Below, one piece after another: positions 36,806-48,308 of a DNA stretch of 64,000 nt. The notes beneath the pieces are model-generated. The model was not told where the DNA came from, did not search any database, and saw only the letters and a program-made list of their open reading frames with translations. Position 1 is the stretch's first letter. Every line of letters begins with the position of its first letter. The DNA is from Podospora comata. Its lineage: Eukaryota; Ascomycota; Sordariomycetes; Sordariales; Podosporaceae. The stretch covers positions 868,001-932,000 of the forward strand of contig CP071494.1 in NCBI GenBank assembly GCA_017354895.1, written 5' to 3'. A program made the translations under genes and the position numbers.

Positions 36806-39176
36806 CTAAAACCCCCCCAGCAGTTTCTCAACCCCCCTACCCAGCCCTTTAAACCCTTCCCCCCTCGCCTCCCTCTCTCCAATCTCAATCACCTTGCCCA
36901 CCAAATCCTTGTTCACCTCCTCACTAACCACACTATCCCTCCTGTACCCCTCGTGCCCCTTGACAAACTCCCTAATCCACCTCGCCGCCGTCCACAACTC
37001 CCCATTCGCCCTCTTCCTGATCAAGTCCAAATACCTCGCCAACTGACATCTGGTCGCCACGTCCACATTGACCGAGTCCAGATAACTCTCCACAAGCGGG
37101 ATCAAACCCGGAAACTCCCCCTCCTCGTCGCCATTGATGACCTCGTTGACAGTCATGAGCTTGTACTCATCCTCCACCGGACCAACAGGCGACGGAGGGC
37201 GTGAGTTGGCCCTGCTGCCACCGCCACCAGAGCGGGGGGTGTTGGTGCCTGAGCCTGAGCCCCTCGACGGCCGGGAGGAGAAGAGGTTACGCCTAAACCA
37301 AAACTTCTCCTGAAGGACAGCATCCCGCTTGTGGGCGGTCTCCATGTTTTCGTCGACTTTAGTGATGGGGATGTAGAAATTGAGGTCAAACGACAAAATC
37401 ACCCTCGTGATGAGGACCATAAAGACCGAAAAGGCCGCGTTTTCGAAATCGGTAATTTGAATCTCCATTGGGCGGAACTCTACCCTCCAGCCGATGTTGT
37501 TGTCCGCTGGGGGAGGCTTGAAGCGCATGTGCTGCCAGTTGGTGCTTTGGATGTTCTCAAAGTGGTCCGTCTTGGAGAGGTCGAGGACTTCCAGGTCTTC
37601 GTTGAAGATTACGATGGGGTCGCGGATGAAGAGGTGAGCGAAGTGGGTGGCGAGGCGGTCGTCCATGCCGCCGTCGAGGAGCTGCTGCTTGATTTCGGGG
37701 TCGATGACTAGGTTGGGGTCGAGGTATTCTTCCCTCAGCCTGGGGTCTTCGGAGATATAGGTCGAGTTGGAGGCATATCTCGACTTGGGAATACGCCAGC
37801 GGTCGTTTTGTAGAGGCTTCTCGCCTAATTCTTCGGCAGTGCGATCATCAACAGCTTTGCTGATCTGATTCCACCTCACATCGGTATCGGCGAGGAAACC
37901 CTTGTAGATTGGTGTGGCAGCCGTCAGCGCCAGGAGGATGGGGCCGAGGGGTGAGAGCTGGTCGTACATCTTTCTACCCTCGGTGATGTTCTTTGCTTGG
38001 AAGGTGATCTGAAGACAGCAAGAGCCCATGCCGAACGCCATGGCATCCATGTGAATAAAGTTGTCTGGTGCGGCGCCATTCCGGACGTCGTCGTCTTCGG
38101 GCCAGTTGTGAAGGTCGTAATTAACAGTTGGGTCCTTCCACGGCCATGGCGTGTTCTCATCTCTAAAGACAGGTACGTTGACCTGTACTTTGCGGCCACG
38201 CCGGGATCGGATGTTGGCAGCGAGCGTTGGGAAACGAATGTGAGGATTGGCGATTTCATCGGGGACAAATTGTGACCTCAGTTTGGGTCCCGAGACTGAA
38301 TAATGGGGTTCAGTGAAAACGCCAGGGCTACCTATCCTGGGGAAGGTTGTCAAGGTGATTGGGTACTCATTAGGCAACATGTGATCCTTGGCAATGGCTC
38401 GCCTGCGTCGTGTTAGAAGAAGGATTCTTACTCGAGCTGACTGGTGTACATACCTCAACTTCATATCAGGCTCAACATGCAAGAGCTCCTTGAAGTCGAT
38501 GCCCCATGGCTTACCAGGGGTCGCTTCGAGCATAAATCTGCCGAATTCGGGATGGAAGACTGGGGATGGATACTTGTCCCTATGACGGTTAGTACGGACG
38601 GTCTCCTCAACAAATCAAGCTTCTCTTACTTTGGTTTCGTCCCACCGGGGGAGGCAGGGGGCGTAACCTCCTTGGCCAGATCTTTGTCTCCAGCCAGAGC
38701 AGCGAGGATATCAGCCTGCCTCAAAGAGAGCAAAACCTTGGGGTCATCTTTGGAATATGTCACGACAAGGTACTCGACCTAGAAGTGTCTCAGCACCAGT
38801 CTACGAATCAGCACTCGAAGATAAACATACCTCGTCACCCCAAAGCATGGCATCTCTCTCCTTGACCTTGGCCTTATTCCATATCTCCAGCAATTGCTAC
38901 AGGACAAAAGCAAGTGTTAGCTCGTCGCTGACCACCAAGGCCCCGGCTCTTCCCGAGATTTCCATGCAATTACAAGTGCCCTCACTCACCTTGATGCCCC
39001 AGGCCCTGACATGATGAGCCTTCGTCTTCGCATCTGGCCAATCCAAGGCCGTTCCCAGCGCCCTTTGCACAATATCAGCATGACGCCATACATAGACGAG
39101 AGCGAAGCGGTGTGGTGAGATGTGTATGTGTGATGCGGGCAGGATATAAAACGGGCTATACGCACAAGAGACCCAT
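36806..39176 (-). CDS. GSH1: glutamate-cysteine ligase catalytic subunit
   Basis: Six exons keep phase: 39176-39166, 39062-38990, 38896-38831, 38778-38630, 38579-38454 and 38402-36806, giving 673 residues, typical for the eukaryotic GCS family. The first coding exon is only 11 bases and encodes MGLL with exon 2. Family landmarks read across the joins: ALGTALDWPDAK, RAWGIKQLLEIW, the active-site-flanking LWGDEVEYLVV with its conserved acidic pair, then HPEFGRFMLEATPG, IHMDAMAFGMGSCCLQITFQ and WRVEFRPMEIQITDFENAAF. The enzyme joins Glu and Cys with ATP, the rate-limiting step of glutathione synthesis in the cytosol. The exon 5-6 intron is in frame (51 bp), so reading through it would add residues; the spliced form restores KLRRAIAKDHMLP. 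A Ser/Gly/Pro-rich insert lies near residues 560-590. Confidence 0.96.
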
Positions 39177-39211
39177 GGTTTACGAAACGGAGGGTTGTCG
39201 TGATGTGCTGT

Positions 39212-39218
39212 TTAGTCA
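39212..39218 (+). promoter_or_regulatory. Yap1-type response element in the GSH1 leader
   Basis: TTAGTCA is the AP-1/Yap1 site known from the yeast GSH1 promoter. Here it lies only 36 bp before the GSH1 start codon, so it may fall inside the transcript rather than upstream of it. Function is inference. Confidence 0.3.
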
Positions 39219-41620
39219 CGAGTGAAATGCCGTCGCTTTCCGGCAAGATAAGGCTCCAAATGTTCCAACAAGGTTGGATATTTCAGGGTCCAGCAAGCTG
39301 TAATACGTGTAAATCCGGATCCCTGAAGGGATGGTGTTGTGACCGAGAGAGACCGAAACAGAGGGTGTGCGTGAATGAGTGTTGCAAAGTAGTGAAGAGA
39401 GATATCGAGCCAATGGCCGCCCAGCTCTCACACAACGTATTGCGCGGGAGTTCCAAAAAATTGGATAAGAGAAGAAGTTTCTCACTCTTCCACCTGCAAC
39501 AACCTCGCTGATGCTATCACGAGAACGGGATGTGAGAGGCAAAGACAAGAGATGCCAACCCCCCTTTTTACCCTGGATTCCCTCTTTTTCAACCTTTCCC
39601 CTAACTCCTCCCCTCTCTGCTTCCAGAAATGCGCCTTCTCTATTTCCGGAACGATGGTGCTATGCAGTGCGTGAGCGTGAGCAAATGCGTGTAGATGGTT
39701 GCTTCCCCCCCTCCCCCAGTAACACACCCCACGTTCCAGTTCGCAGCCTTGCAGCTATTCGCTACCGCTTGGCGGGTTGTGGCAGCCGAATCAGAGTGTA
39801 TGACGCTGCTGGCGTCTTGTTGGAGTATGCAGGTAGCAAAGGCGTCATCCAGAGCACGCAATCGTTCTCGGCTGCAACTGGGCCAAATCTGTTGACAAGG
39901 TTTGGGGGTATGCTGTGAGATGTCGGAAGGCGGCAGACTTATTTGATCGTCGATGCGAGTGAGCGCTGATATAAAGAGTTGAAAAAATAAAAACATGAAA
40001 CTGGCGAGAAATGAGTTGAAAGTCACAAGTCGGGATATCCTGTCTTGGTTGTCAAGGGAGTTATGAGAGCAACAACTCCCCCTCTTTCGTTCCACGATCC
40101 GATGTTTATATAAGAATGTACCGAAGTTCAAACAATATATAAGCCCGCGGCAATAAAAATGAAGAGAAAAACACAAGCCGTAGTTTCAGGGACCTGCTTT
40201 AAATTTTTCGCGTTGGCAGGCGGCAAAACCCCAACAAGGGGACCTTCTTCAAAAAGAACAATGGGGCTGGAACTACTACCGAGCGGACTACCTTTTTGGC
40301 ATCCACTCTCGCACTCCCTGTCTCCCCGAAAAATGGACGAAAGAGTTCCGACAGCGGGGGATGCCAATTTTTTTTGGGTACTCCCCTTCCAGACTCTGGA
40401 AACCGGGGAAATTCTCGAGACCCAGGTGTTGTTAAGCTTTGGCCCTGGTGGAGTCTGGAGAGACTGACACTTCCGTCCATCGGACGACCCAGAGAGAGCC
40501 ATTCAAACGTTTGACAAAGTAAGCAGCAAGTAAATAAACTGCGTGGAGCTGAATAATGACAACAACAAATTGTGTACTGCAAAGTAAACAACCGCTCGGC
40601 TATCTGCCCGACCTGGGCTGCTGTCTCCTCAGATCGGAGTCTTGTCTACAAGTGCTTAGAAATCCAAATCAACTCCCGATTGGGGTAGGTATGCGCCCAT
40701 CTAATCGCTCGGAAACATCCCGTGGAAAACGTGTGTGCAACGTGCCAACGGCGACTGACATGGTAGGTGGGTTCGTCCGTCCCCCGGGTCCCAGAGAAGG
40801 TGTGATGGAATGTTTCTTATGCCATGGCTAGCCGTTGGGACGTTTTTTGCTTCCATCAATTGACAGGAAACGACCCTGCCTGTACTTCTTGGAGGGAATG
40901 ACATCTCTCGGGTGACACGCAGACCACCCCCCACAATCCGCAGAGAACAGGGAGTACTGCGGGGTTTTCTCTTTGCTTATCGATAAACAGAGGGGTAACT
41001 TCGTCAGCGAGATCGCGCATGTGAAAAGGCGGGGCATATCCCAGCTTAACCCTGAGATGGTTAGGGTTATTGCTGCATCTATTATCTGTGTGTTTACAAG
41101 AATAAATCTCAGGCTCTCCTTGATCTTATCCCCCCCGTCTGCAATTGATATTGAGGCCTGGGCGCCCCTCGCCACTTCACCGACTGTCAAATGTCGGGCA
41201 ACCCGGATGTTTCTTGCAATCTCATTTCAATCGGTGATCGTTGGAAAGTCGGTGCTTCGTGACAATCCAGATTCAACAAAATCGCATACTTTGCTCGAGA
41301 AAGGCTACAGCAAAAGGGAGACAGTGGTGAAAAGGACTCATTCTCTGTAAACTCTTTATCATTTTGTACATGTCCATCCCTCTCTTATCTTTACCCTCCA
41401 AGCAATTACAGAAATGTCTCTACTATATATACACATCTTTCTGTCCCCCTCCTCATCATCTCTGCCGCCGGGTATCCTTTGCTACTTTCCCACAAAAGAA
41501 AACGCCATATATGCTTACAATGACCTCCCTCCCTCCTCATGCCCTTTCTGCATGCGTATGCTCGCTATTGTACAATGTAATAAAAAGTGAAAGAAACGCT
41601 GATAACCACCCCTAAAAGAA

Positions 41621-41643
41621 CCCCCCCCCCCCCAAAAAAAAAA
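41621..41643. repeat. poly-C/poly-A homopolymer junction
   Basis: A run of 13 C is followed directly by about 10 A in the 3' flank of the CFEM gene. Lengths are prone to sequencing error. Confidence 0.8.
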
Positions 41644-41741
41644 GGCTTGAACGCCCAGGCAAAACGGCAAAGAAAAGAAACCTCATCTCTTGACAGTTTG
41701 TCCAAAGAAAATGCCATCTCATCATAACCAACATCTTCCTA

Positions 41742-42242
41742 TTACCTCACATTCAGAAACAAATCATCCCCCCTCCTCGTAGGCGTCAACTCAGGCACCC
41801 ACCCCGGCGTAATCGGCGGCAGCTCATCCGGATCCTGCCTCTGCCAGTTTGTCCTCTGTGCCTTTTTCTGGTAGGAATCACCCGCGTTCGCCAGCGTCAA
41901 CGCCGCTGCCCTGTCCGGACCTCGGCGTTTAGCCAGCAGCAAGGAGGACTGGCTGCTGTGGGCCGAGTTTGAGCCCCCTGGATTGGACATGGCTACTGCG
42001 CTGTCGATGGGGGTTTGAGAAGAAGATGTTGCTCCTGCTGGGGAGGGGTAAGACGGGGGGATGTAAGGTTTGTATTGTTGTTGTTGTTGTGGTCGAGAGA
42101 GGTATTGTTGCGGGTAAGGGGGTTGGGAGTAAGGTGGGGGTTGGGAGTATTGTTGTGGTTGTTGAGGGCGGCGTTGTTGGGGTTGGAGGTATTGTTGTTG
42201 TTGTTGGGGGTAGGGCCGTTGCTGTTGCTGAGGATTTGGTCG

Positions 42243-42289
<47 letters not shown>

Positions 42290-44667
42290 GCGGCTGCTGG
42301 CGGGGATCATACGGTGGCCGAGTTTGCTGCGCAGGTCGGGGTTGGGATGATGATGGCCCTCCCCAGTATGAAGCTGGGTTTGACAACCTCTTCTGGCTGC
42401 GGAAATACTGGTCCTCAATGGTAGGTCCCCCGCGAGTGTCAGGGGATCCAGTCCTCATCTGCGCTGGATTGCGCACTGGCACTGGGTTAAGACTGGCGCC
42501 ATATGTTGGCCGTTTGGGCCCTTGGGGAGCAGCTGGCATTGAATGCCCTGGGTGCCAGACATTGTACTGGTGTCCTCGCGGAAGCAAGTCTGATCCCCTG
42601 CTGCTTCTACTATTCCTATCGGCTCTCTCAGGAACAGGCGGTACCTGAGCAGCCTCGGTGCGTTTCCTGATCTTTGGGTAAGAGACAGGAGACTTCCCCG
42701 GCGAGATAGGCGTATTGGGCGATTCCACCACAGGCGACAAGTCCACTTGCATCTCATCCTCAATAACAGCGTCATCCTCATATGGTGACCGCACAGGTGT
42801 CTGTGCCCCTTCCTGAGAGTTCCTCCGATTAGCCCTCCTCATTGACCGTCTCTTGCTCGGATCGCCAGTCAGCTCCCGCCCTTCCCGCATCACATCAAAG
42901 TATGTATCCGGCTGCTTGCTCTGTTTCCTTCCCAACTCAGGAGAGCTGGTGAGAGTCTCGGCAGTCTGCGAAGACCTGTTGGCAGGATGTTGCCTCGAAA
43001 CTTGTGGCTCGCGGCGTTGGTCCTTGAATGCGATGGGAGACCCGAGCATCTTCGCGCTTTCCTTGGAAGGAATTCTCAGAGGTGACACCAAGGCGTTTGG
43101 TGAAAACATCACGTAGGCATCCTTGGCCCTTTCAGCTCTCGTCTTGTGCAGGTCAGGGCTTGGGAGCTCGGCCTGAGCGAGAGGAACGGAAGCCTGCTGG
43201 GGCTTCGGCAGTGGAGGCACGGCCTTGTTCTTGTTGACAGAAGGCTCAGGCCTCTGTTCCGGTCTCTGCTCCGGCCTTTGCGACGGTGTATTCCGCAACA
43301 CCCAATTGCCTCCCTTATCAGCAAAGTACATGGCTGTCGCAGACTGAGGATCGCTCGGTGGTGGCCTCCAGACAGAAGTCTTTGCTGTTTTCGCCGTCTC
43401 GACCTCTCCATCCTCGGCAAATTCGGTGACAACACTATCGGTCCGACTGGCAGGAACTCGATACATGCGCTCTTGTGGTCGCGGAATAGCGAGAGTCAAC
43501 GTCGGCTTCGGCGGGCTCCCTTGTGGTTGTGGTTGTGCCGGAGCAGGTGGGCTCAAAACCACCTTTGGAACACTATTCTGAGCCTGAACCTTCGGGGAAG
43601 CAGTGCGAGCTGGCTTCGGGGAAGGCACCATCGTAGCGTTCGCAAACAAAGATGCGTTCAAGCCGACACCAACACCTGGAACCCGTCTCTCCGAGTTGGT
43701 GTTGCTGACTGCCGGAGTAAGAGCCGGAGTCGAATGCCATCGTGGATCGTTGGGGTCCCTTTCCGCTGGAATCCGAGCCAACGGACTCGAAATTTGAAGA
43801 CCAGGAAACACGCTGGCCCTTCCATTGTTTGGAGACTCTTTCATCTTTGCGAACCCAGAGTCACCCCTTTCCAGATCTCCATATCTTCTCCGCCGAATAC
43901 ACCTGGCCAGGAAGATCAGTCCAACTCCCAGCAGCACCATGGCAACGCATCCTACTACAATCCCAACAACCTGGCCGGTGCTCAAGGTTGGCTGAGGATT
44001 TGAAGCAACGGGGGGGGCGGTTGGTGTTGCTGAGGGGTCAGCGGGGATGAACGTCTCGTTCGGGTCGCTGGCCGTAGCAATTGGAGGTCGTGTTTGAGAA
44101 GCAAAGGTCGACGTGGAGCTTGCTATTGTTGATGTCGCAGTGCCGGTGACTGATCTTGTCGGCGATGGTGTGGGTACAATCAGACCTCCTGTCCCAGTAG
44201 GCCGAATCAAGGTAGCTGTAAGAGTCTCGTGTGTCCTCGGCGCCGCCTTCGACACGCCCACACACATGTTATAAGCCGTCGTAGTCGTATCGCCTTCCCA
44301 AATGTCAGCAAATCAACACCGCCTATCCATTCGTAATGAACTCACTGGTAGAATCCCTCCCCTGACAAGACCCCAATTGACTCTCCCCAATTATACACGA
44401 CACTGCACCCTCTCCCACCGTATACCCCGACAACCCTGTCTGCCGGCACAAACATTGCAGCGACGGCGAGTTCCCGCATATCCTCGAGTCGAAGTTCGCC
44501 GCAATAAACGACCGGAAACACTCCTGAGCGCACTGCGGCACAAAGTTGAGGATCTCTGACGTGACGTTCTTGGTTTGCTGCTGTTGGGCGTTGGCAAAGG
44601 TAAGCAGTGTCGTCCATAACGTGAGGCATAGTAAGAACAGCCTATATGCCATTCTCTGAAGCAACAT
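41742..44667 (-). CDS. CFEM-type single-pass membrane protein with long polyQ cytoplasmic tail
   Basis: Exons 44667-44346 and 44293-41742 join over a 52 bp intron (957 residues; a second ATG at 44652 gives 952). A signal peptide (YRLFLLCLTLWTTLLTFANA) precedes an eight-Cys module: VPQC-AQEC, RIC, LQCLC, SC, SC and MC. Its spacing fits CFEM, with the intron falling between Cys 7 and 8. A Thr/Ser/Pro stalk leads to one membrane helix at about 214-239 (VGIVVGCVAMVLLGVGLIFL) ending in CIRRRR. The remaining 700 or so residues are disordered: Pro/Arg/Ser-rich, several basic patches, a run of about 16 Gln, and PQQ/PYPQQ repeats. CFEM proteins serve in haem uptake, adhesion and surface sensing. A single helix with a large tail favours a sensor or adaptor role, which is inference. 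Confidence 0.85.
42241..42290. repeat. GTT/CAA triplet tract coding polyQ
   Basis: An uninterrupted GTT run on the plus strand, read as CAA glutamine codons in the minus-strand CFEM gene. It is flanked on both sides by shorter imperfect Gln runs. CAA is used almost exclusively, so the tract is a true microsatellite likely to vary in length. Confidence 0.9.
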
Positions 44668-46804
44668 CTGTATCCCCCTTCAAGTGTCAGCTTCTCCCCT
44701 CGACAAAGTTTCAGACCAGGACCATCATGGTTATGTAAAGTTACCCACCTCAAAAGGACCTTCAGTCCATCTGCATACTCCGCAACAAACCCTTTTCCAA
44801 ACTTCTTCTTTTCGTCCGAACAAAGGTCCCCCCTTCTTCAACAATCTAGGTCCGCCAAGCAAAGCTTCGTGTAGGGAGGCCTATGGTTGTATAGCCAGCG
44901 GGGGGTTACCTCGGCGGCTGGGCGATGTGCAGGTGAGTTGTTGACAGGGCAGAAAGCGGCCGACCTGGTCTGGTCTCGGTGAGGGTGTGTAAACATTAAG
45001 GGTTGTTGAGGACGAAGGCCAGCATCTCTCTCATGTCGTATCCACGATAACACTGTAGGAGAGGGATAGAAACTAAGAAAAGATGATGATGACGATCATG
45101 AACAAAGAAACATGGGAAAGTCGTTCTCGTCCGAAGAAAAAACCAGAAACCAGAACCCCTATCACGATACAACCTCGAAAAGGAAACAGAGAAAAAAACT
45201 TGAAACAAGAAAAATATGAGAAAAAAGAAAGTGATACAGGGAGTGAGCGACTCGGGGATAAACCTGAAGAAAAGAAGAGAAGAGATCAAAAGAACAACGG
45301 TGTCACACACCACCACCTCGTTATCATCTCATCGATCTCTCAACCGCGGCCACTCACACACACCATCCCCATATCAAGCGTGGCTTGACCCTAACCTCAA
45401 CCAGGTTTGGTACACACCTACATATCTACCCATACCCTTGCTTGCCGCTGAGCGCCTGTTCCCTCCACTGCACGCCTACCCGCGGGCTGCGCTTAATGAT
45501 ACCGCCCACCCATTTAGAAAAGAGACAGGGCGATGACCAAGAGATACAAGATCCCTTACCCCTGCCGCGGATGTGCATACCGGGCGGGAAGACCAAGTAC
45601 CGCACAGCGCCGCACTTCGCCTGACCATAACCTCCCATAATCAACTTATACTTGAAAGACAGCCTCGTTGCGTCATCCTCCCCTCCCGAATCCGCCCTTT
45701 TCCCCCTTTTCAGCTTCTAAAATCTCAGTTTGAAACCCATCTCCCGAACTCTTCGCTCTCCCCAAAAAGCAAACATCAGTCTCTTTCCCTCCCCCCTCCA
45801 ACCACCCCAAACAGCAACAGCACCCAAAAGTGGCTGTCCCCTTGCATCACCCATCCGCCAACCCCACAGTGCATCTCTCTGCATCTCCAGCAAAGACAAC
45901 ACACCATCCACTCACATCAAAAAACCAGGCAGTGCCAAATAGGTGTGCAGGCGCTTACACCCATTTTTAGCCGCCTGGCCCTCAAGAAGGGGCGGAAACC
46001 CCCCTCATTGGCCAAAACCTCATTAAAACAACCCGAATTGGTGTCAATCACGTGGATGACATCTACCATCCAACCATTCAAACCTCATCATCTTCTGCAC
46101 AAGCAGTTGTCTTATACCAATAAGAGCTACATCTTGGCAGGTACAGCCACCATGTACTCTTTTTTCGTTGACTCGGGTGGCTGTACCTCCACCTATCCGA
46201 ATGCTGCTCGGCCGTATTTGGGTAGGTATTTCGGGCGAGTTCATCACTGAACAATATCGCGGGGAAGCCGTCACATAGATACCCGAATGCTATTGTCAGG
46301 CGAAGCAACTTTGGCACAGGAAACAGACACCTTCTAAAACCACAATTTGGAGACGAACAAGGCAGATGGGGTAACTCGGGACGATCAAAAGTACACTACG
46401 TCAGAAACCTCTCCTTGCCGCTGGGACCTGCGCAAGCGCCTTTGGTCGATCAACTACTCAAGTACATTCACCCCCCATATGCACGCCGACAATCTGTGAT
46501 ACACGGATGCTGTAGGGACCCGAGGGAAATCATAAAATCCCAGGACCCGGCGGCGCCAAACATCAGGAGTCAAAAGTAATCGTGAAAAGTTCCGGCTTCT
46601 TATTCGCCTTTGGTATCTAACAAATCTCTCTGCATGCTCAACTACATGCCCATTGCCCACGAAAAGCTCAATTTCTCAAAAACTCCCACCCGCAAAGTGC
46701 AAATTTTCATCCATAGTCATGCAAATTCCTGCCCATATCCACAATTAGTCCTCCATCATCATGGACAACCTATCCCACCGAGCACTGCCCCGCCCACAGG
46801 AGAA
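44668..46804. other. intergenic region upstream of CFEM gene
   Basis: No supported gene in 2.1 kb. The left part is the promoter and leader of the minus-strand CFEM gene, with A-rich tracts at 45090-45240. The right end is the 3' flank of DBP5. Confidence 0.55.
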
Positions 46805-48308
46805 CTAATTCCCAAGGGCATTAGGAGCGTAGTCGGGGCGGGCACGGCTCGACTTGATCACGTCCTGCACCTTCTTCTCAGTCAAGTCCCAGTCGTCAGG
46901 GCTGAGCTGAACAAGGTCGATTCCGTAGTGATTGGCAATGTCTGAAAGGGCCTCGTAGCTTCGTCTGTCGTAGACGAAACTAATAGAGACGCCAACACGA
47001 CCAAAACGACCAGTACGGCCAATACGGTGAAGATAGGTCTCGTAGTCTGGCACGCCAGCGCCGGGGCCCTTCATCGGAATGTCGTAGTTGATGACCATGG
47101 ACACGCTGGACACATCAATGCCACGAGCCAAGACGTTGGTGGTGATGAGAACCTTGGAACGACCGGAGCGGAAGTCGTCGAGGAGAGCATCACGGTTCTG
47201 GCCCTCGAAGGCACCGTGAAGGGCAGACACCTTGTGGCCATCAGCCTCCATGCGGCGCTGAATCTCGTTGGCACTCTCACGAGTCTATATATGTTGGTCA
47301 GAAAGAGGATGATACACATTTTCTTGCCAGCGACTACTTACGCGGACGAAGATGACGGACGAGCCAATGGTCATGAGACCGTAGAGCTTGCAAAGCACAT
47401 CATATTTCTTGCCCTCGTCCGGGCAATCCATGTACATTTGAGAAATACCCTTGACTGTCAGCTCCGTGTGTCGGAGCTTGATCTCGTTCGCCTTGGGCGC
47501 AAACTGCTGCGCGAACCGGTGGACATTGTCTGGGAAGGTGGCGGAAAAAAGAAGAATTTGGATGGTCTTGGGGAGTAGACTATTTCCTGTCAGTGAGCTG
47601 CCCATTGCATCCGGGGATGGAAGAATCTTACGTCTTGACACGCACACACTGCTCACCGAGACCCTGCTGGTCCAACATGTTGTCCGCCTCGTCAATAACG
47701 AGTAGCTTCAGCTGAGACACATCGAACTGGCGACGTCTGATCAGGTCCATGACGGTGCCTGGAGTTCCTACCACGATGCTGGCCCTGACACCAGTCTCAC
47801 GCGAGACTTCGCCGGGGATAGCGGCCTGCACGATCAAGTTCTCACAAAATTGACCGATTGTTTGGACGACGCCCTGAATTTGCCGAGCAAGCTCTCTGCT
47901 CGGAGCCAGAAGGAGAGCTTGAGGCTGTTGCGGCTTGGCGAGGTCCACGCGCGCCAGGCAAGTGAGAACGAAAGCAGCAGTCTTGCCGGTGCCGGACTGG
48001 GACTGAGCAATCATGTTTGTAGGAGGGTCGCTGATCATGAGAGGGAGGGCTCTCTCTTGGATCTTGGATGGCTTCTTGAAGTTCATAGCTAAAAGGCCAT
48101 CGTTGATCGCCTTGGAGAGGCCAAGCTGCTCGAAAGACTGAACGGAGAAGAGCGGGCTTTCGGCATCATTTTGAAGGTCGGCGAGTTTGACCTCGACGTC
48201 GTAGGCGTTCTCGACGATGCCAACGCTATTGGCACCCTCGGTCGGGTCATCAACTTGGGGGGCAGCGCCCTCCTCCGGCTTGGAGATGCGGCTCGCGAGG
48301 TCCGCCAT
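46805..48308 (-). CDS. DBP5: DEAD-box RNA helicase Dbp5
   Basis: Exons 48308-47632, 47579-47342 and 47284-46805 join in phase (464 residues; introns 52 and 57 bp). All helicase motifs are visible: Q motif FKKPSKIQ, Walker [11 protein letters not shown] (about 101-109), [16 protein letters not shown] (206-209) followed by NML, SAT in LLFSATFP, then ARGIDV and [10 protein letters not shown]. The acidic, Ser-poor N-terminal extension and the [12 protein letters not shown] insert are typical of Dbp5/DDX19. The enzyme remodels mRNPs at the cytoplasmic face of the nuclear pore during mRNA export and aids translation termination. The start ATG has a good context (GCC before ATGGC). The frame stays open upstream but has no ATG, so no longer form is proposed. 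It is divergent from BZZ1. Confidence 0.96.

Larger units (their letters stand above)
39177..41741. other. intergenic region upstream of GSH1
   Basis: Non-coding, 2.6 kb. It includes the GSH1 promoter and leader on its left and the 3' flank of the CFEM gene on its right. A homopolymer junction (13 C then about 10 A) is at 41621-41643. A frame of 178 codons at 39640-40176 (minus) has no recognisable feature. TATA-like motifs near 40107 and 40136 face no annotated gene. Confidence 0.5.

Noticed and set aside
40107-40142. Two TATA-like motifs on the plus strand
   Set aside because: No coding region or leader follows; the area is AT-rich and the motifs are probably chance.
39640-40176. 178-codon minus-strand frame
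   Set aside because: No motif or intron chain, and its composition is unlike the real genes here; length is within chance for a 64 kb window.
41969-42424. Plus-strand frame with poly-Val runs
   Set aside because: Reverse reading of the polyQ microsatellite in the CFEM gene.
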